DNA from: Metaphire vulgaris | Taxonomy: Eukaryota > Annelida > Clitellata > Crassiclitellata > Megascolecidae | Assembly: GCA_018105865.1 (NCBI GenBank) | Contig: CM030834.1 | Location: 21,501,922 to 21,565,921 of the forward strand | Length of the DNA stretch: 64,000 bases | Direction of reading: 5' to 3' | Part shown: piece after piece, positions 1 through 9,588 of the stretch | How positions within the stretch are numbered: the first letter of the stretch is position 1 | Layout: each line of letters opens with the position of its first letter | The notes under the pieces: model-generated | The model's database searches: none | What the model was told of the DNA's origin: nothing | The model's input: only the letters and a program-made list of their open reading frames with translations | Position numbers and translations under genes: made by a program

Positions 1-362
1 ATCTTCCTACGAAAAGATCTACCTCGTCTCGTCCGGTTACGACTCAAAAGGTTATACTACTTTACCGGTCAATCAGTGTTCCGTCAAGGTATCTTCAGGT
101 GTACTGTCCATGGTTAGATTCACAGTCCTCGACCTGCTGGGTCAAACGACAGATGGTTCTAGCGTTTCCTGTCCGTACACGTTATCCGTGAGTGGAGCAG
201 GTATCTCGAAAGATTGGTGTGCTCAACAGACCTGGAATTTCTACGACGTGTACCAGTTGAACATTTCGGCGAATTCTGCCACTCAGGTGACTTTATCCGT
301 CCGTTTCAATGCGCCAGGTGGTTCGACGGCGACTCGAGGACGATTTTGGATATTCGTAGAAG
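1..362 (+). CDS. Receptor-like gene, exon with CUB-like ectodomain (5' partial)
   Basis: The frame starting at base 2 is open from the window edge to a GT donor at 363, leaving one base (phase 1). The 120 residues contain three cysteines (NQC, VSC, DWC). Their alternating beta-strand pattern (VRFTVLDLL, TLSVSG, VTLSVRF, GRFWIFVEG) resembles a CUB domain in spacing, especially the FTVLDLLG strand and the closing aromatic strand. The domain would be extracellular. There is no start codon or signal peptide because the gene runs off the left edge. The exon belongs with those at 824, 3138 and 4412 because all phases match. The CUB call is by pattern only, and another beta-sandwich fold is possible. 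Confidence 0.7.
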
Positions 363-453
363 GTTCGTGTTTAGTGTTTACCCGATATTGAGACAGATCC
401 TGATATATTAATATATCTTTGAAATCATGACATCATTCCAGTCGCTGCATAGG

Positions 454-459
454 GGAGAG

Positions 460-496
<37 letters not shown>

Positions 497-594
497 CAGA
501 CAGAGACAGAGACAGAGACAGAGAGAGACAGAGACAGAGAGACACAGAGACAGAGAGACAGAGACAGAGACAGACAGAGACAGAGATAGAGAGA
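454..594. repeat. GA/GACA simple repeat in intron 1 of the receptor-like gene
   Basis: Imperfect GAGA and GACAGA repeats of about 140 bp lie between the CUB-like and mucin-like exons. The purine-only strand is the coding strand. Confidence 0.95.
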
Positions 595-823
595 AAAGAG
601 ACAAAGACAGAAAGAGAAGGGAGATATATGAAAATTTGCTTCAGTGTTAACAATTCGAATCCTGAACTCTTGCATACGGAGTGAGACAACATGGTATAAA
701 ATACTTGAAATATTCCAGTCCGATGTATAAAAACACTAGAGATTAAATGGAACTGAACGTAATGATTTCCGGCTTCTTATCAAGCATTTCAGATTAAATT
801 TTAAAGCTGGATTTGTTTTTAAG

Positions 824-1510
824 GGATAACGACAGATGGAACGGCGTCCACAATAGAGACAAGCGATGGTTTGCCAAGCAGTTCAACATCAACCACAACT
901 CCCACTACTACTACTACTACAACTCCCACAACTACAACGACAACTCCCACAACTACAACGACAACTCCCACAACTACAACTACAACTCCCACTACTACAA
1001 CAACAACTCCCACTACTACAACGACAACAACTCCCACAACAACAACAACTCCCACAACTACAACTCCCACAACTACAACGACTTCTACAACGACCACGAC
1101 AATTACTACAACTCCGACAACTACTTCGACTATCGCCGCCACGTCGAGTAGTTCAACTCTTAGAATGACGCCTTCAGTTATTGCTACCACCACCGTCACT
1201 CCAACATCCAGTACCACCACTACGATAGTCCCAACGCCCAGTACAACAACAACAACAACAACAACAACACCGACTACCACAACTCCGTCTACTACATCAA
1301 CTACTACTGCAAGTACTACATCTACTACTACCATTGCTGCCATCTTATCGTCTCCAGCGGTGCCTGTCTCTTCGACGGTAACTATAATACAGCCGCTGAC
1401 GACCGAGCATCAAACCGCTGGCAATAATAATTCGGTTTCGTCGAATTCTTCGATGGTTGGATTTTCTTCTCCCGAACCGTCCTCCGATTCGAAAACATCG
1501 AGTAGGGTCG
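824..1510 (+). CDS. Receptor-like gene, mucin-like Thr/Ser/Pro stalk exon
   Basis: This 687-bp exon encodes about 228 residues. Roughly the middle 130 are Thr, Pro and Ser (TTTTTTPTTT-type repeats), expected to be a heavily O-glycosylated extracellular stalk. A less repetitive serine-rich stretch follows (SSPAVPVSSTVTIIQPLTTE). The acceptor is probably TTTGTTTTTAAG before 824; a second in-phase AG ends at 835. Both accept the phase-1 junction from the previous exon. The donor is TCG|GTGAGTG at 1511, phase 1. The Thr codons are mostly ACA and ACT, so the exon is itself a degenerate trinucleotide repeat and probably varies in length between individuals. A valine-rich antisense reading of the same DNA is only its shadow. 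Confidence 0.8.
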
Positions 1511-3048
1511 GTGAGTGTTGACCATTCGGGGCAGCATAAATTCATGATGGCTGCAGCCGTTATCACACTAAAGTTTTAATTGATGGTACAGTGTGAGTGT
1601 GTGTGTGTGAGTTTTTTTCTCACGACCTCTTCTTCATAGCGCACCAAGCGGTAATCGTTTGAACTAAGCTCTTAAGATCGGTGACATTAAATTTCTGATT
1701 TTGAATGGACACGCTTCGCCGAATTCGTGCTTAAGACATAGACCCTACCCCTCCAAATCGTTGTCTACAAAAACTTGCCTATGCTGTGTGTCGTGCTCAA
1801 CGAACCGTGTCCTACTTAACCTGTCATCCATGATTATTATTCAGATGTCTTTGAACATGTTTCAGCTCACCTCCGCACCGGCTCCGGCACCAGGCTTTTT
1901 TTTAGCTTGATGAGTAACATTTGCTATACTAAATGATATCTTCCTGATTCGAATTTGAATACTTTATAGGCCTCGGAAAATTTATTCAGTAGCGTAGGCC
2001 TAAATGATATCTTCACTGTTTTTGATTCGACCTGACAAGTTACAATTTGGAATACGACCTTTTTTTGTTCAGCCAAGTCAGTCGTTAAAAATGTATTCAT
2101 CATCAAGCACTTTAGGCCTAAAATCTAAATAACACAAACACGCCAAAAAATACGCTCAAAAAGCATATTTCCAGCCCAAATGAGCTAAATACGCTCAAAA
2201 GATATCTGAATGGAAGAGATCCCCTCCCAGCTCCCCAACCCCCACACAGAAATTCCAAGAATAAGCGTTGTCTTGCTTTTTAAAAGTTCTAAGTGCATTA
2301 ATCTGTTTTTAAATATAAAATATGAGCGTCTATACATACGCATTGTTAATGTACCAAATTTAGTATGTCTGATATTTCAGTCTTTTTAATTATACGCCAC
2401 TACTAAATAGTATTAAACCAGTAATTTCTTAGCATTAATGAATCCGTCTTGGAGAATGTGTAGGCTAAACTTAGCATGCGTAGTTGGCCTACGAGTTGAT
2501 AATAGTAGCCTATTACGTCAATTTGCCAACTCATCCATCTATTCGCGTTTCTTTTAAATTTTAAGTACATTAGGCTATTTACTGCAGCATCATGATAGCA
2601 TGACAATTTTGTCACTTGACAGGAAAGTCAAAGAATTAAGTATGACCATCAGTCTAAAATTTGAAAGAAGCTCTGAATGAGTTTGCATATGACGACAAAA
2701 CCTTTGCCCGTCAGATATTTTTCAACTTTCGGCTCAGACATTTTCCTGAGAAAGGCTTTTAAATTTAGAAAAATAAAAATCACGTCAAAATTCATTTATT
2801 AAGCCTACAGTTAAGGCTAACCTCGCACCACATTACATCAGACTTCGCTCTATTCATTGATTAATTACTTATTTTCCCGTCTGAGCGAATTGCGCTAATA
2901 GCCTAAGGCCCTAAGCTTACTTATTTTGCCATTGAAAACAACAATAATTCATAGTAACTATGAGCTTACGATAATACAGTGCGCCATTGGCATATTTCCA
3001 CCATTTCCACCGTGGAATTTTGTAATACATTAGTTGTTGTGTTGTATC

Positions 3049-3083
<35 letters not shown>

Positions 3084-3137
3084 GAAATAGGATTGGTAGT
3101 CGATTGAAATGTCACTGTGTTATGTTTTATCTTGTAG

Positions 3138-3231
3138 TCGCTATCGCCGTTGGTGCATCGGTCGGTGGCGCTGTTCTTCTCCTTATCATCGTTCCTGTCA
3201 TTATCTGTCTCTGCATGTACTGTTCGCGCAA
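3138..3231 (+). CDS. Receptor-like gene, transmembrane exon
   Basis: This 94-bp exon follows the acceptor TATCTTGTAG and ends at the donor CGCAA|GTAAGC. The phase-1 entry from base 1510 gives a hydrophobic run of about 26 residues (AIAVGASVGG, then AVLLLIIVPVIICLCMY). The basic, cysteine-containing stop-transfer CSRKKRK continues across the next junction. This is a standard single-pass type I membrane helix with juxtamembrane cysteines that could be palmitoylated. Exit phase is 2, matching the exon at 4412. Confidence 0.85.
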
Positions 3232-3520
3232 GTAAGCGATCGTTGTACTCTTTGTATAGAATCAGATATATTTTTACACCTTCCTAACACCTCCCCCCCA
3301 CAACACCCCCCAATCTGAAAGCAACGCCCTTCTAATTAATTATGAGATGCAGCTAAGATGCTATCGCTCGCCATAAGGGGAGGGGACCCCAGAATATATC
3401 AACACTATCCCCCCCAATTGATAATCTTAGAAATAACTCTGCATCGAACGATCGAAAGGTCCTTTATATCACAACAAGAAGTACAAAAGTACAAACACAT
3501 CATCAAAGTTTACTATTCAC

Positions 3521-3521
<1 letters not shown>

Positions 3522-3612
<91 letters not shown>
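3522..3612. repeat. (AAT)n array
   Basis: About 30 uninterrupted AAT units lie in the last intron of the receptor-like gene, just before a hAT-like insertion. Confidence 0.97.
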
Positions 3613-3637
3613 TTGAACCATTTTGCATGTAATCAAC

Positions 3638-4379
3638 CAGGCCCGTAGAAAGTGGGGTGCACCCCCTGGAAAAAATCAGGGGTGCAACGCACCTGCTGGA
3701 GGGTAAGGCTGCTTTTTAAATTTGTTTGCTTGTGATGATTTTTATATAAAATAAAGTAGTGAATACCAAAGTCCATTAGTTATAAATACCAGGGGTGGAC
3801 CTTAATAGTAACATTTGTAATAATCATCATTCACCTCTCTTTAGGACTAGGGGATCATTGTTAGCATAATGCTTACAGTCAGTACTAGTCACTCTTAATT
3901 GGCTAGGTCTGATGTCTGTCATATATTAGAGCATGTGGATGGGTTGAGCTTGTACTATGCAGAATTGTTATTGGTTGCTAATGTTAATAAAAGGGCACTG
4001 CACTAGGGCAACGGGGAACGGTTCTCTCGGCGGTTCTCTCGGAGTCTTCTGGGACACTGAACTCTAATAACATCTAGAGAGAGATCCGTACCGTGAGCTA
4101 GTTCAGGCTGTTTAACTATCTACAATGATTTAGTCTCAGCTAGTTCCCCAGTAGTAGGCCAGACCCAATATCTGGTCTACTACAGAGAGATTATGGCCTT
4201 TTCTGCTCGTCAGGGCTTTTCGGAGGATGAAATCAACTTTTATAAAGCATAATAAAGGAATAAGTTAGTGACGAACTTTTTGTCTCGTCAGCGTTTTTTC
4301 AGAGACAAAATTTTCCCTTGTCACAACTTTTATCTTGAGAAATCTGCACCCTTGCTGAAGATTCGTTCCGACGTGCCTG
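3638..4379. mobile_element. hAT-like non-autonomous element beside an exon acceptor
   Basis: The left end reads CAGGCCCGTA and the right end GACGTGCCTG, a short imperfect inverted repeat. The flanks are TAATCAAC (3630-3637) and TAATCAAT (4380-4387), an 8-bp target duplication with one mismatch. The 742-bp element has no long reading frame. It sits in the last intron of the receptor-like gene with its right end 32 bp before the exon at 4412. The interior may hold an LTR fragment (see the 3859 entry). Assignment to hAT rests on the CAG-type ends and 8-bp duplication. Confidence 0.6.
3859..4193 (+). mobile_element. Possible solo LTR fragment
   Basis: The stretch starts TGTTAGCATA, contains AATAAAAGG (poly-A/TATA-like) and duplicated TTCTCTCGG words, and ends near CTACTACA. 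This is LTR-like in layout. No clean 5-bp duplication was found; the best pair is ATCAT before 3859 against ATGAT after 4124. It could simply be interior sequence of the surrounding element. Confidence 0.3.
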
Positions 4380-4411
4380 TAATCAATTACTTAATTAATT
4401 TCTGCTAATAG

Positions 4412-5000
4412 AAAGCGCAAGCCGAAAACTCGAAGTCCTCGACCGCTTCCGGCACCCTCCGTTCACAGCGGATCGGCCGCCTCGGTCTACGCCGTCAGCC
4501 CAGCCGCGACCGTCAACCGCCCGTCCAGTCCCGGAGGCGGCGGCGACGGCGGCGGCGATGAGATCTACTCGGAGATCAACGAGTCGAGGTTCGACATCAC
4601 CATCACCGGAACGATGAACCCGACGATGCACCCGTCGACCGGCGGACACCAGTTCAGCGTCCGCTACACGGTCGGCGGCGGCGGCGGCGGCGGCCGTAAC
4701 AACGCCGACGCACACAAGAGAGTGAAGGGCCGCCCACCGCAGCTCGACGAGGAGCAGTGGTGTGACGTCGCCGAGGTGGACTCGCCGCCTCCCTACTCGG
4801 ACGGCCGCAACAAGAGGACGGGGGGGCCGTCGGGCCAGCGCCCCGGCAACAAGCGCGGCGGCGGTCGGTGGGGCAAGAACAAGCTGCCCGTTCCGCCCGG
4901 AGACTCGGGCGAGTCGGACACCGATGTTCAGCATAATCCTCTCTACGGAATGGGTCTGCAGGGAAGAGACGGAAACCAATCGGAAGACTACAACTACTAG
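4412..5000 (+). CDS. Receptor-like gene, cytoplasmic tail and stop
   Basis: The exon follows the acceptor TTTCTGCTAATAG. It encodes 195 residues and ends at TAG 4998-5000. The tail opens with a basic stretch (KKRKPKTR). It then carries possible docking motifs: VYAV, EIYSEI (a YxxI-type sorting or SH2 site), PPPY (a WW-domain ligand), HNPLY (an NPxY-type PTB or endocytosis signal) and a terminal DYNY. Glycine runs come from GGC repeats. This looks like a regulated or endocytosed surface receptor. I do not recognise a named family, so the function is open. The exon is far more GC-rich than the flanking introns. A hAT-like insertion ends only 32 bp upstream. Confidence 0.85.
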
Positions 5001-5677
5001 GAAGGAGGAAGTGTTTAATCTAGGCCGTTTCCGGTGGGGAAATTGCCCTTTCCAAATTCACCCCGGAAATTTTGGAATACTACATGGACTTCAGCGGCCC
5101 CCCGGAAATGCTCCCCCGGCTATCAGTTTTCCTCCTCCCCCGGCTTTTTCAGTCCCCCCCGGAGTCCAGGAGTCTAGATTAAACACTGGAAGGAGGACGC
5201 CGGGTTCCGATTTTTTTTTTACTCCAGAGAGAAACAGACAAGCGTTGTTGTTGGCAAAAGGCCATTCCGCAGTTGCACTATATGCTATAGAGAGTAAGTA
5301 TATACTAGAATCGGCGAAAAACACTTTGATTGGGACTTCGGTTATTTCAGATTAAATAGAAACGATTTTTAAGTATGATTAGTCCTATTGTGACGACAAA
5401 ATGTTTCGATTAGCTTACTAACGATCTGAAGAATCTCGATTTTTTTAAAAAAACAACTTAACCAGAACACTTGGCCTAACAATATTACAGTGAGCTGGTG
5501 CAATACTGAGAAGGATCGTGACACATTCAGAACGCAATGGACCTACACCCATTGTGGGCCTACAACACCCATTGTCCCTATTCAAATATGATTACTCAGA
5601 GTTGAGGATCTACTAGTTTAAAATTCGAGTGCCACTTACAATAGCGTAGGATTTCAGTTTCAAATAGCAGCTTCTAA
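5001..5677. other. 3' flank / 3' UTR of the receptor-like gene
   Basis: The sequence directly after the stop codon stays moderately GC-rich until about 5350 and then becomes AT-rich. No AATAAA is visible close to the stop; one occurs at about 6247. I see no gene here. The open stretch across 4762-5355 is an alternative frame of the last exon running into the UTR. Confidence 0.5.
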
Positions 5678-6090
5678 GGGGCTGTCCATTAATTATGTCA
5701 ACAATTTTTGGGCAATTTTTGACACCCTCCCCTTGTCATTAACAACTGTAAACTTTCAGTTAGCCCCTATAATTACGTCAACAACTTTTTACCCCCCGCC
5801 CCCAAGATCAATGACAGGTCCCAATAACAAGGTTATTATTTTTTGCGGTGATGACCATTTTTCCCTTTTTTGCTCATCGAATGTCAAAATGTGGTTGTGA
5901 TGACCTTTTTTGCCATGCTTTTTCCATTGTAATAAGTAGTATTCCATGAAATTTACTATATTTTGATTATTTGTAAAAAGTGAAATTGTTGACGTCAACT
6001 TCTCTTGATCCCCCCTCCCCTGTCAACAACTGTCAAACTTTTTCAAACCCCCTTTCCCCTAAATTGTTGACGTAATTAATGGACAGCCCC
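5678..6090. mobile_element. Harbinger-like MITE, 413 bp
   Basis: The terminal inverted repeats start GGGGCTGTCCATTAATTA and end TAATTAATGGACAGCCCC. They are flanked by TAA on both sides (5675-5677 and 6091-6093), a 3-bp duplication typical of PIF/Harbinger elements. There is no transposase frame. Related copies lie at 7714-8943 and 20816-20859. Confidence 0.8.
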
Positions 6091-7271
6091 TAAGACGAAA
6101 TAAGTAGTATTTCCGCAGAGAATCCAAATCGGCTAAGTCTAAATAATTTATCTATCTAATATCTAATTATTATCTAATTATTATCTAATTTATCGCGTAT
6201 TAAGAGATTAATAATGTTGTGCCTGTTAATTACTCCCTGTATGCTCAAATAAATTAGATATTCTCAAGTATTAATAATTGTATCCAGTCTCCAGACAACT
6301 CACTACCTAATCCTGCCTACAAGTCTTAGTAATTATAAGCTTACAATTATTTCTTGAGTATATAGATTGGCCAATGATCTATGTGTGTGCATATATATAA
6401 GCAATGGTATAGCGTGGGTTGTCGGCGCCCAGGACGACTAAGCAAGGCATTGGGCCGAAAAGTCTTGACAAGGAAAAAGATCCTCACCTCGGCTGCATGC
6501 GTCACTCATTTTGGTATGAAATTTTAGGAAAAATTTTTTTAACAAAATATTTCCTCCTCAAAATGCCGCCCACTATAAGCCATGACGCCAAACTGTTAAA
6601 TGGGTGGTACTTTCTAGCATTCAATTTAAAAATTTCCAATTTCATAATTACATGTATGCCGATACCAATGCATGCCTGAACGGAGTGAACGCATAGGCGT
6701 AAACTTCTATTAGGCCTCTATAGGCTCGAGGCCCGTACTCCCCCATTTTTCGATAGGCCACCATCCAAGTTTAGGCCTATGCAAGTGTCTGACTGTACCA
6801 AGAAACTGGCAGAATTTCTAGGATATGAACAGTGATTAGTACTGATTACATTATCGACTTCAATTCTGTTAATCGTAACTATTAGCCTATATCGCATGGG
6901 GCATAAAGACAAGCAATATTTTCATTTTATTTGTTCTATCTCTACTTTATATCGATTTGTAATTTTTCTGGTGATAAGTATAGAAGCATATACGTGCATA
7001 ATCATTACGTTATCCATGTATTTTAATGGACACACATGTATTGGCGCTTTTGTAAATAGTCCTATAATTATATTGCAGACGTATGTTGGACATTGTTTAT
7101 TGGCGTTTACGCTAGAAGAATAGTTCAATAATTATTATTGTATTGATGAGTTGGAGAGGCGACAGCACGGAAAGAAAATCTACGCCACAAAGTGACAGAT
7201 AGATATGCATGACTAAAACTTAATTCAAAGTATAAAATTAAGCTAAAGATTGAAACTATAACCATAGACCT
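6091..7271. other. Intergenic, no gene seen
   Basis: AT-rich intergenic DNA with scattered TAGGCCT words. A stretch at about 6393-6480 resembles one end of a hAT-type repeat (GTATAGCGTGGGT), but no partner end was found. Confidence 0.5.
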
Positions 7272-7279
7272 ACTGGTAG

Positions 7280-7463
7280 CAGTGGCGGCTCTAGGATTTG
7301 GCAAGTGGGGGGGCGTTGGGGTGGCAACTTCTAATCATGAGGGGCCAACAATTTGTTGTTAGGTATGTAGTATTATGTATAGGGTCTCAATAGGGGGGCA
7401 CTGGGAGGCAGGCACTCAATAGGGGGCACGGGCCACCCCGGGCCCCCTGTGGAGCCGTCACTG
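7280..7463. mobile_element. hAT-like MITE family CAGTGGCGGCTC, copy 1
   Basis: The ends are CAGTGGCGGCTC and GAGCCGTCACTG. The flanks are ACTGGTAG and ACGGGTAG, one mismatch in 8 bp. It shares its whole 185-bp body with copies at 30720 and 44082 and is the most diverged of the three. Confidence 0.85.
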
Positions 7464-7802
7464 ACGGGTAGCCTATTCATTTCATAAGCATGTATTTTTA
7501 CCGCGGGACTACTAATGACGAGTTATAATGTAGGTCTAGGCCCGTGTCGTAAATCTGGCCTAGTGGGCCAAGTAGGCCTACATGCTTAACAACCGATCAC
7601 AAACTTAGTCTAATACGATTAGCCTACAGATGGACTTCTGAGTGATATGGCCTAAGTACGTTATTCTTAGGCCTACTGAATAGTCCTTAGGTTGAAATAT
7701 GGGCTTAGGCTTAGGGGCTGTCCATTAACTACGTCAACAATTTGGGGGAGGGCGTTTGAAAAAGTTTGACAGTTGTTGACAGAGGAGAGGGGGGGTCAAG
7801 AG

Positions 7803-8031
7803 CAATGTTCCCTCTAAATTTTGTTGAGTGTGCGCGGAAAAGTATAGTGCCTGAGCGGCACACTTTCATGCCTGAACACCTGAATTGATTCACAGATGTT
7901 ACCCAAGACAAAACACAACAAAATTAGTGTTTTTCAAACTCAAAATCACTGCGCGGCGGCTGGAAATTGCTGCGCGGCGTTTTCTTGTCATGTGCGCGGC
8001 CGCGCAGGCGTGCAGCTTAGAGGGAACATTG
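7803..8031. mobile_element. hAT-like MITE CAATGTTCCCTCTAA, left copy
   Basis: Perfect 15-bp terminal inverted repeats (CAATGTTCCCTCTAA and TTAGAGGGAACATTG) bound a GC-rich body containing a run of GCGCGGC words. The left flank is GTCAAGAG (7795-7802). The right flank is ATCTGGAC, shared with the inner flank of the copy at 8377. Confidence 0.85.
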
Positions 8032-8376
8032 ATCTGGACCCGCATTTTGGATATATATCTATCAGATATCTGACTGCTTTAAAGGTTTGAAAATCTATAA
8101 AATGTATAGCCACCATTATTATATTTTGCAATATAGACACATTAATAGGGTGGAAAGTGACGGATTTTTCTACTCCACTGACATCACTGCAAGGTGTTTG
8201 AAGGTTCTAAATAGAAATTTGGGTGAAATATCGACATGAATTTTTGGGTCGCCCGAAAATTTTTCATGGACTATAGTCCAGGTTTTTTTCGAAATTTGAG
8301 CGAAAATGTGTGGTGTCGTAGAGATTTCATATTTGCACCGATTGAAGCCTCGTCGATGTCTACAAGGAATCTGGAC
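8032..8376. other. Segment trapped between two identical MITEs
   Basis: 345 bp begin and end with the same 8-mer ATCTGGAC (8032-8039 and 8369-8376). The interior has no coding signal. The arrangement is described in the findings. Confidence 0.8.
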
Positions 8377-8609
8377 CAATGTTCCCTCTAAATTTTGTTG
8401 AGTGTGCACGGAAAAGTATAGTGCCTGAGCGGCACACTTTCGTGCCTGAGCACCTGAATTGTTTCACAGATGTCACCCAAGACAAAACACAACAAAATCA
8501 GTGATGTTTTTTGAAACTCAAAATCACTGCGCGGCGGCTGGAAATTGCTGCGCGGCGTTTTCTTGTCATGTGCGCGGCCGCGCAGGCGCGCAGCTTAGAG
8601 GTGACATTG
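8377..8609. mobile_element. hAT-like MITE CAATGTTCCCTCTAA, right copy
   Basis: This copy has the same orientation as the one at 7803 and is nearly identical along its length, with one decayed terminal base pair (TTAGAGGTGACATTG). Its right flank GTCAAAAG (8610-8617) pairs with the left flank of the left copy. Confidence 0.85.
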
Positions 8610-9297
8610 GTCAAAAGAAGTTGACGTCAACAATTTCACTTTTTACAAATAATCAAAAAATAGGAAATTTCATGGAATACTGCTTATTACAATGAAAAAA
8701 AGCATGGCAAAAAAGGTCATCACCACCACATTTTGACATCCGATGAGAAAAAAAGGGAAAAAATGGTCATCACCACAAAAATAATAACCTTGTTATTGGG
8801 ACCTGTCATTGATCTTGGGGGGGGGGTCAAAAGTTTTTGACGTACTTATGGAGGGGGTTAAGTGAAAGTTGACAGTTGTTGACAAGGGGGGAGGGGGTCA
8901 AAAATTGCCCAAAAGTTGTTGAAATAATTAATGGACAGCCTCCTATATGTGTAATCTGTTTAATCATTAGGGCCTACTGTTTACTGTATAGTCGTATAAT
9001 AGGTCTATCAGATGGCTTCGAATAGCAGGTCTATCGTAGAGATTTCAGATATGAAATGGTTCAAACGGAACCCTGAGACTTAACCTTGAGATAGAATAGA
9101 TGTGCCAAAGACGAGTTTGCTCGTCGGCATTAAACGTTACGGCGTTACGGGTTAAACGCATGGGCGTCCGCAGAAATTCTTCCAGGGGTTGCAAAACAAG
9201 GCCAGTACGTGTTGAGAGGGCCGTCATTTCATTGTTTTCCAGGGAGGCAAGACTTTCGACTGCAAGGCAGGCAGTATTTTTTAAAATACCTATGCAG

Positions 9298-9298
<1 letters not shown>

Positions 9299-9366
<68 letters not shown>
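9299..9366. repeat. (AAT)n array
   Basis: About 22 AAT units, preceded by CATGGGCGTCCGCAGAAATT at 9160, which matches one end of the repeat at 35753. Confidence 0.97.
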
Positions 9367-9367
<1 letters not shown>

Positions 9368-9419
9368 TGATTTTAAGTGGTTTAGGAGGCTAAGTAAGCC
9401 TGTGTGAAAACCACTGAAC

Positions 9420-9588
9420 CAGTGTTTATTCTAGCCACCTTGACATTGGGGGAGTTTGAAATGTTGGGGGAGATGTGTCTCTCCACGCTTTTGGTGGAAG
9501 AAAATTTCCATCCCCCAAGCCAACATATACAAATTTGGAGGGTTTTAAAACTGGGGGAATCCCCCCTCAAAAAACAGGCCTAGAACTG
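9420..9588. mobile_element. Probable hAT-like MITE remnant
   Basis: The left end CAGTGTTTATTCTAG resembles the family at 18910, and the right end reads CTAGAACTG. No convincing 8-bp duplication is visible, so the boundaries are approximate. Confidence 0.4.

Larger units (their letters stand above)
7714..8943. mobile_element. Harbinger-like MITE interrupted by a nested composite
   Basis: The left end GGGGCTGTCCATTAA follows TTA. The right end reads AATTAATGGACAGCC and is slightly decayed. The internal blocks match the copy at 5678-6090 in the opposite orientation, including a shared GCATGGCAAAAAAGGTCATC word. The composite at 7803-8609 is inserted inside it, so this host element is the older event. 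Confidence 0.75.

Noticed and set aside
819..1343. Valine-rich minus-strand open frame
   Set aside because: It is the antisense of the Thr/Pro stalk exon; the plus-strand frame has matching splice phases and joins a membrane helix.
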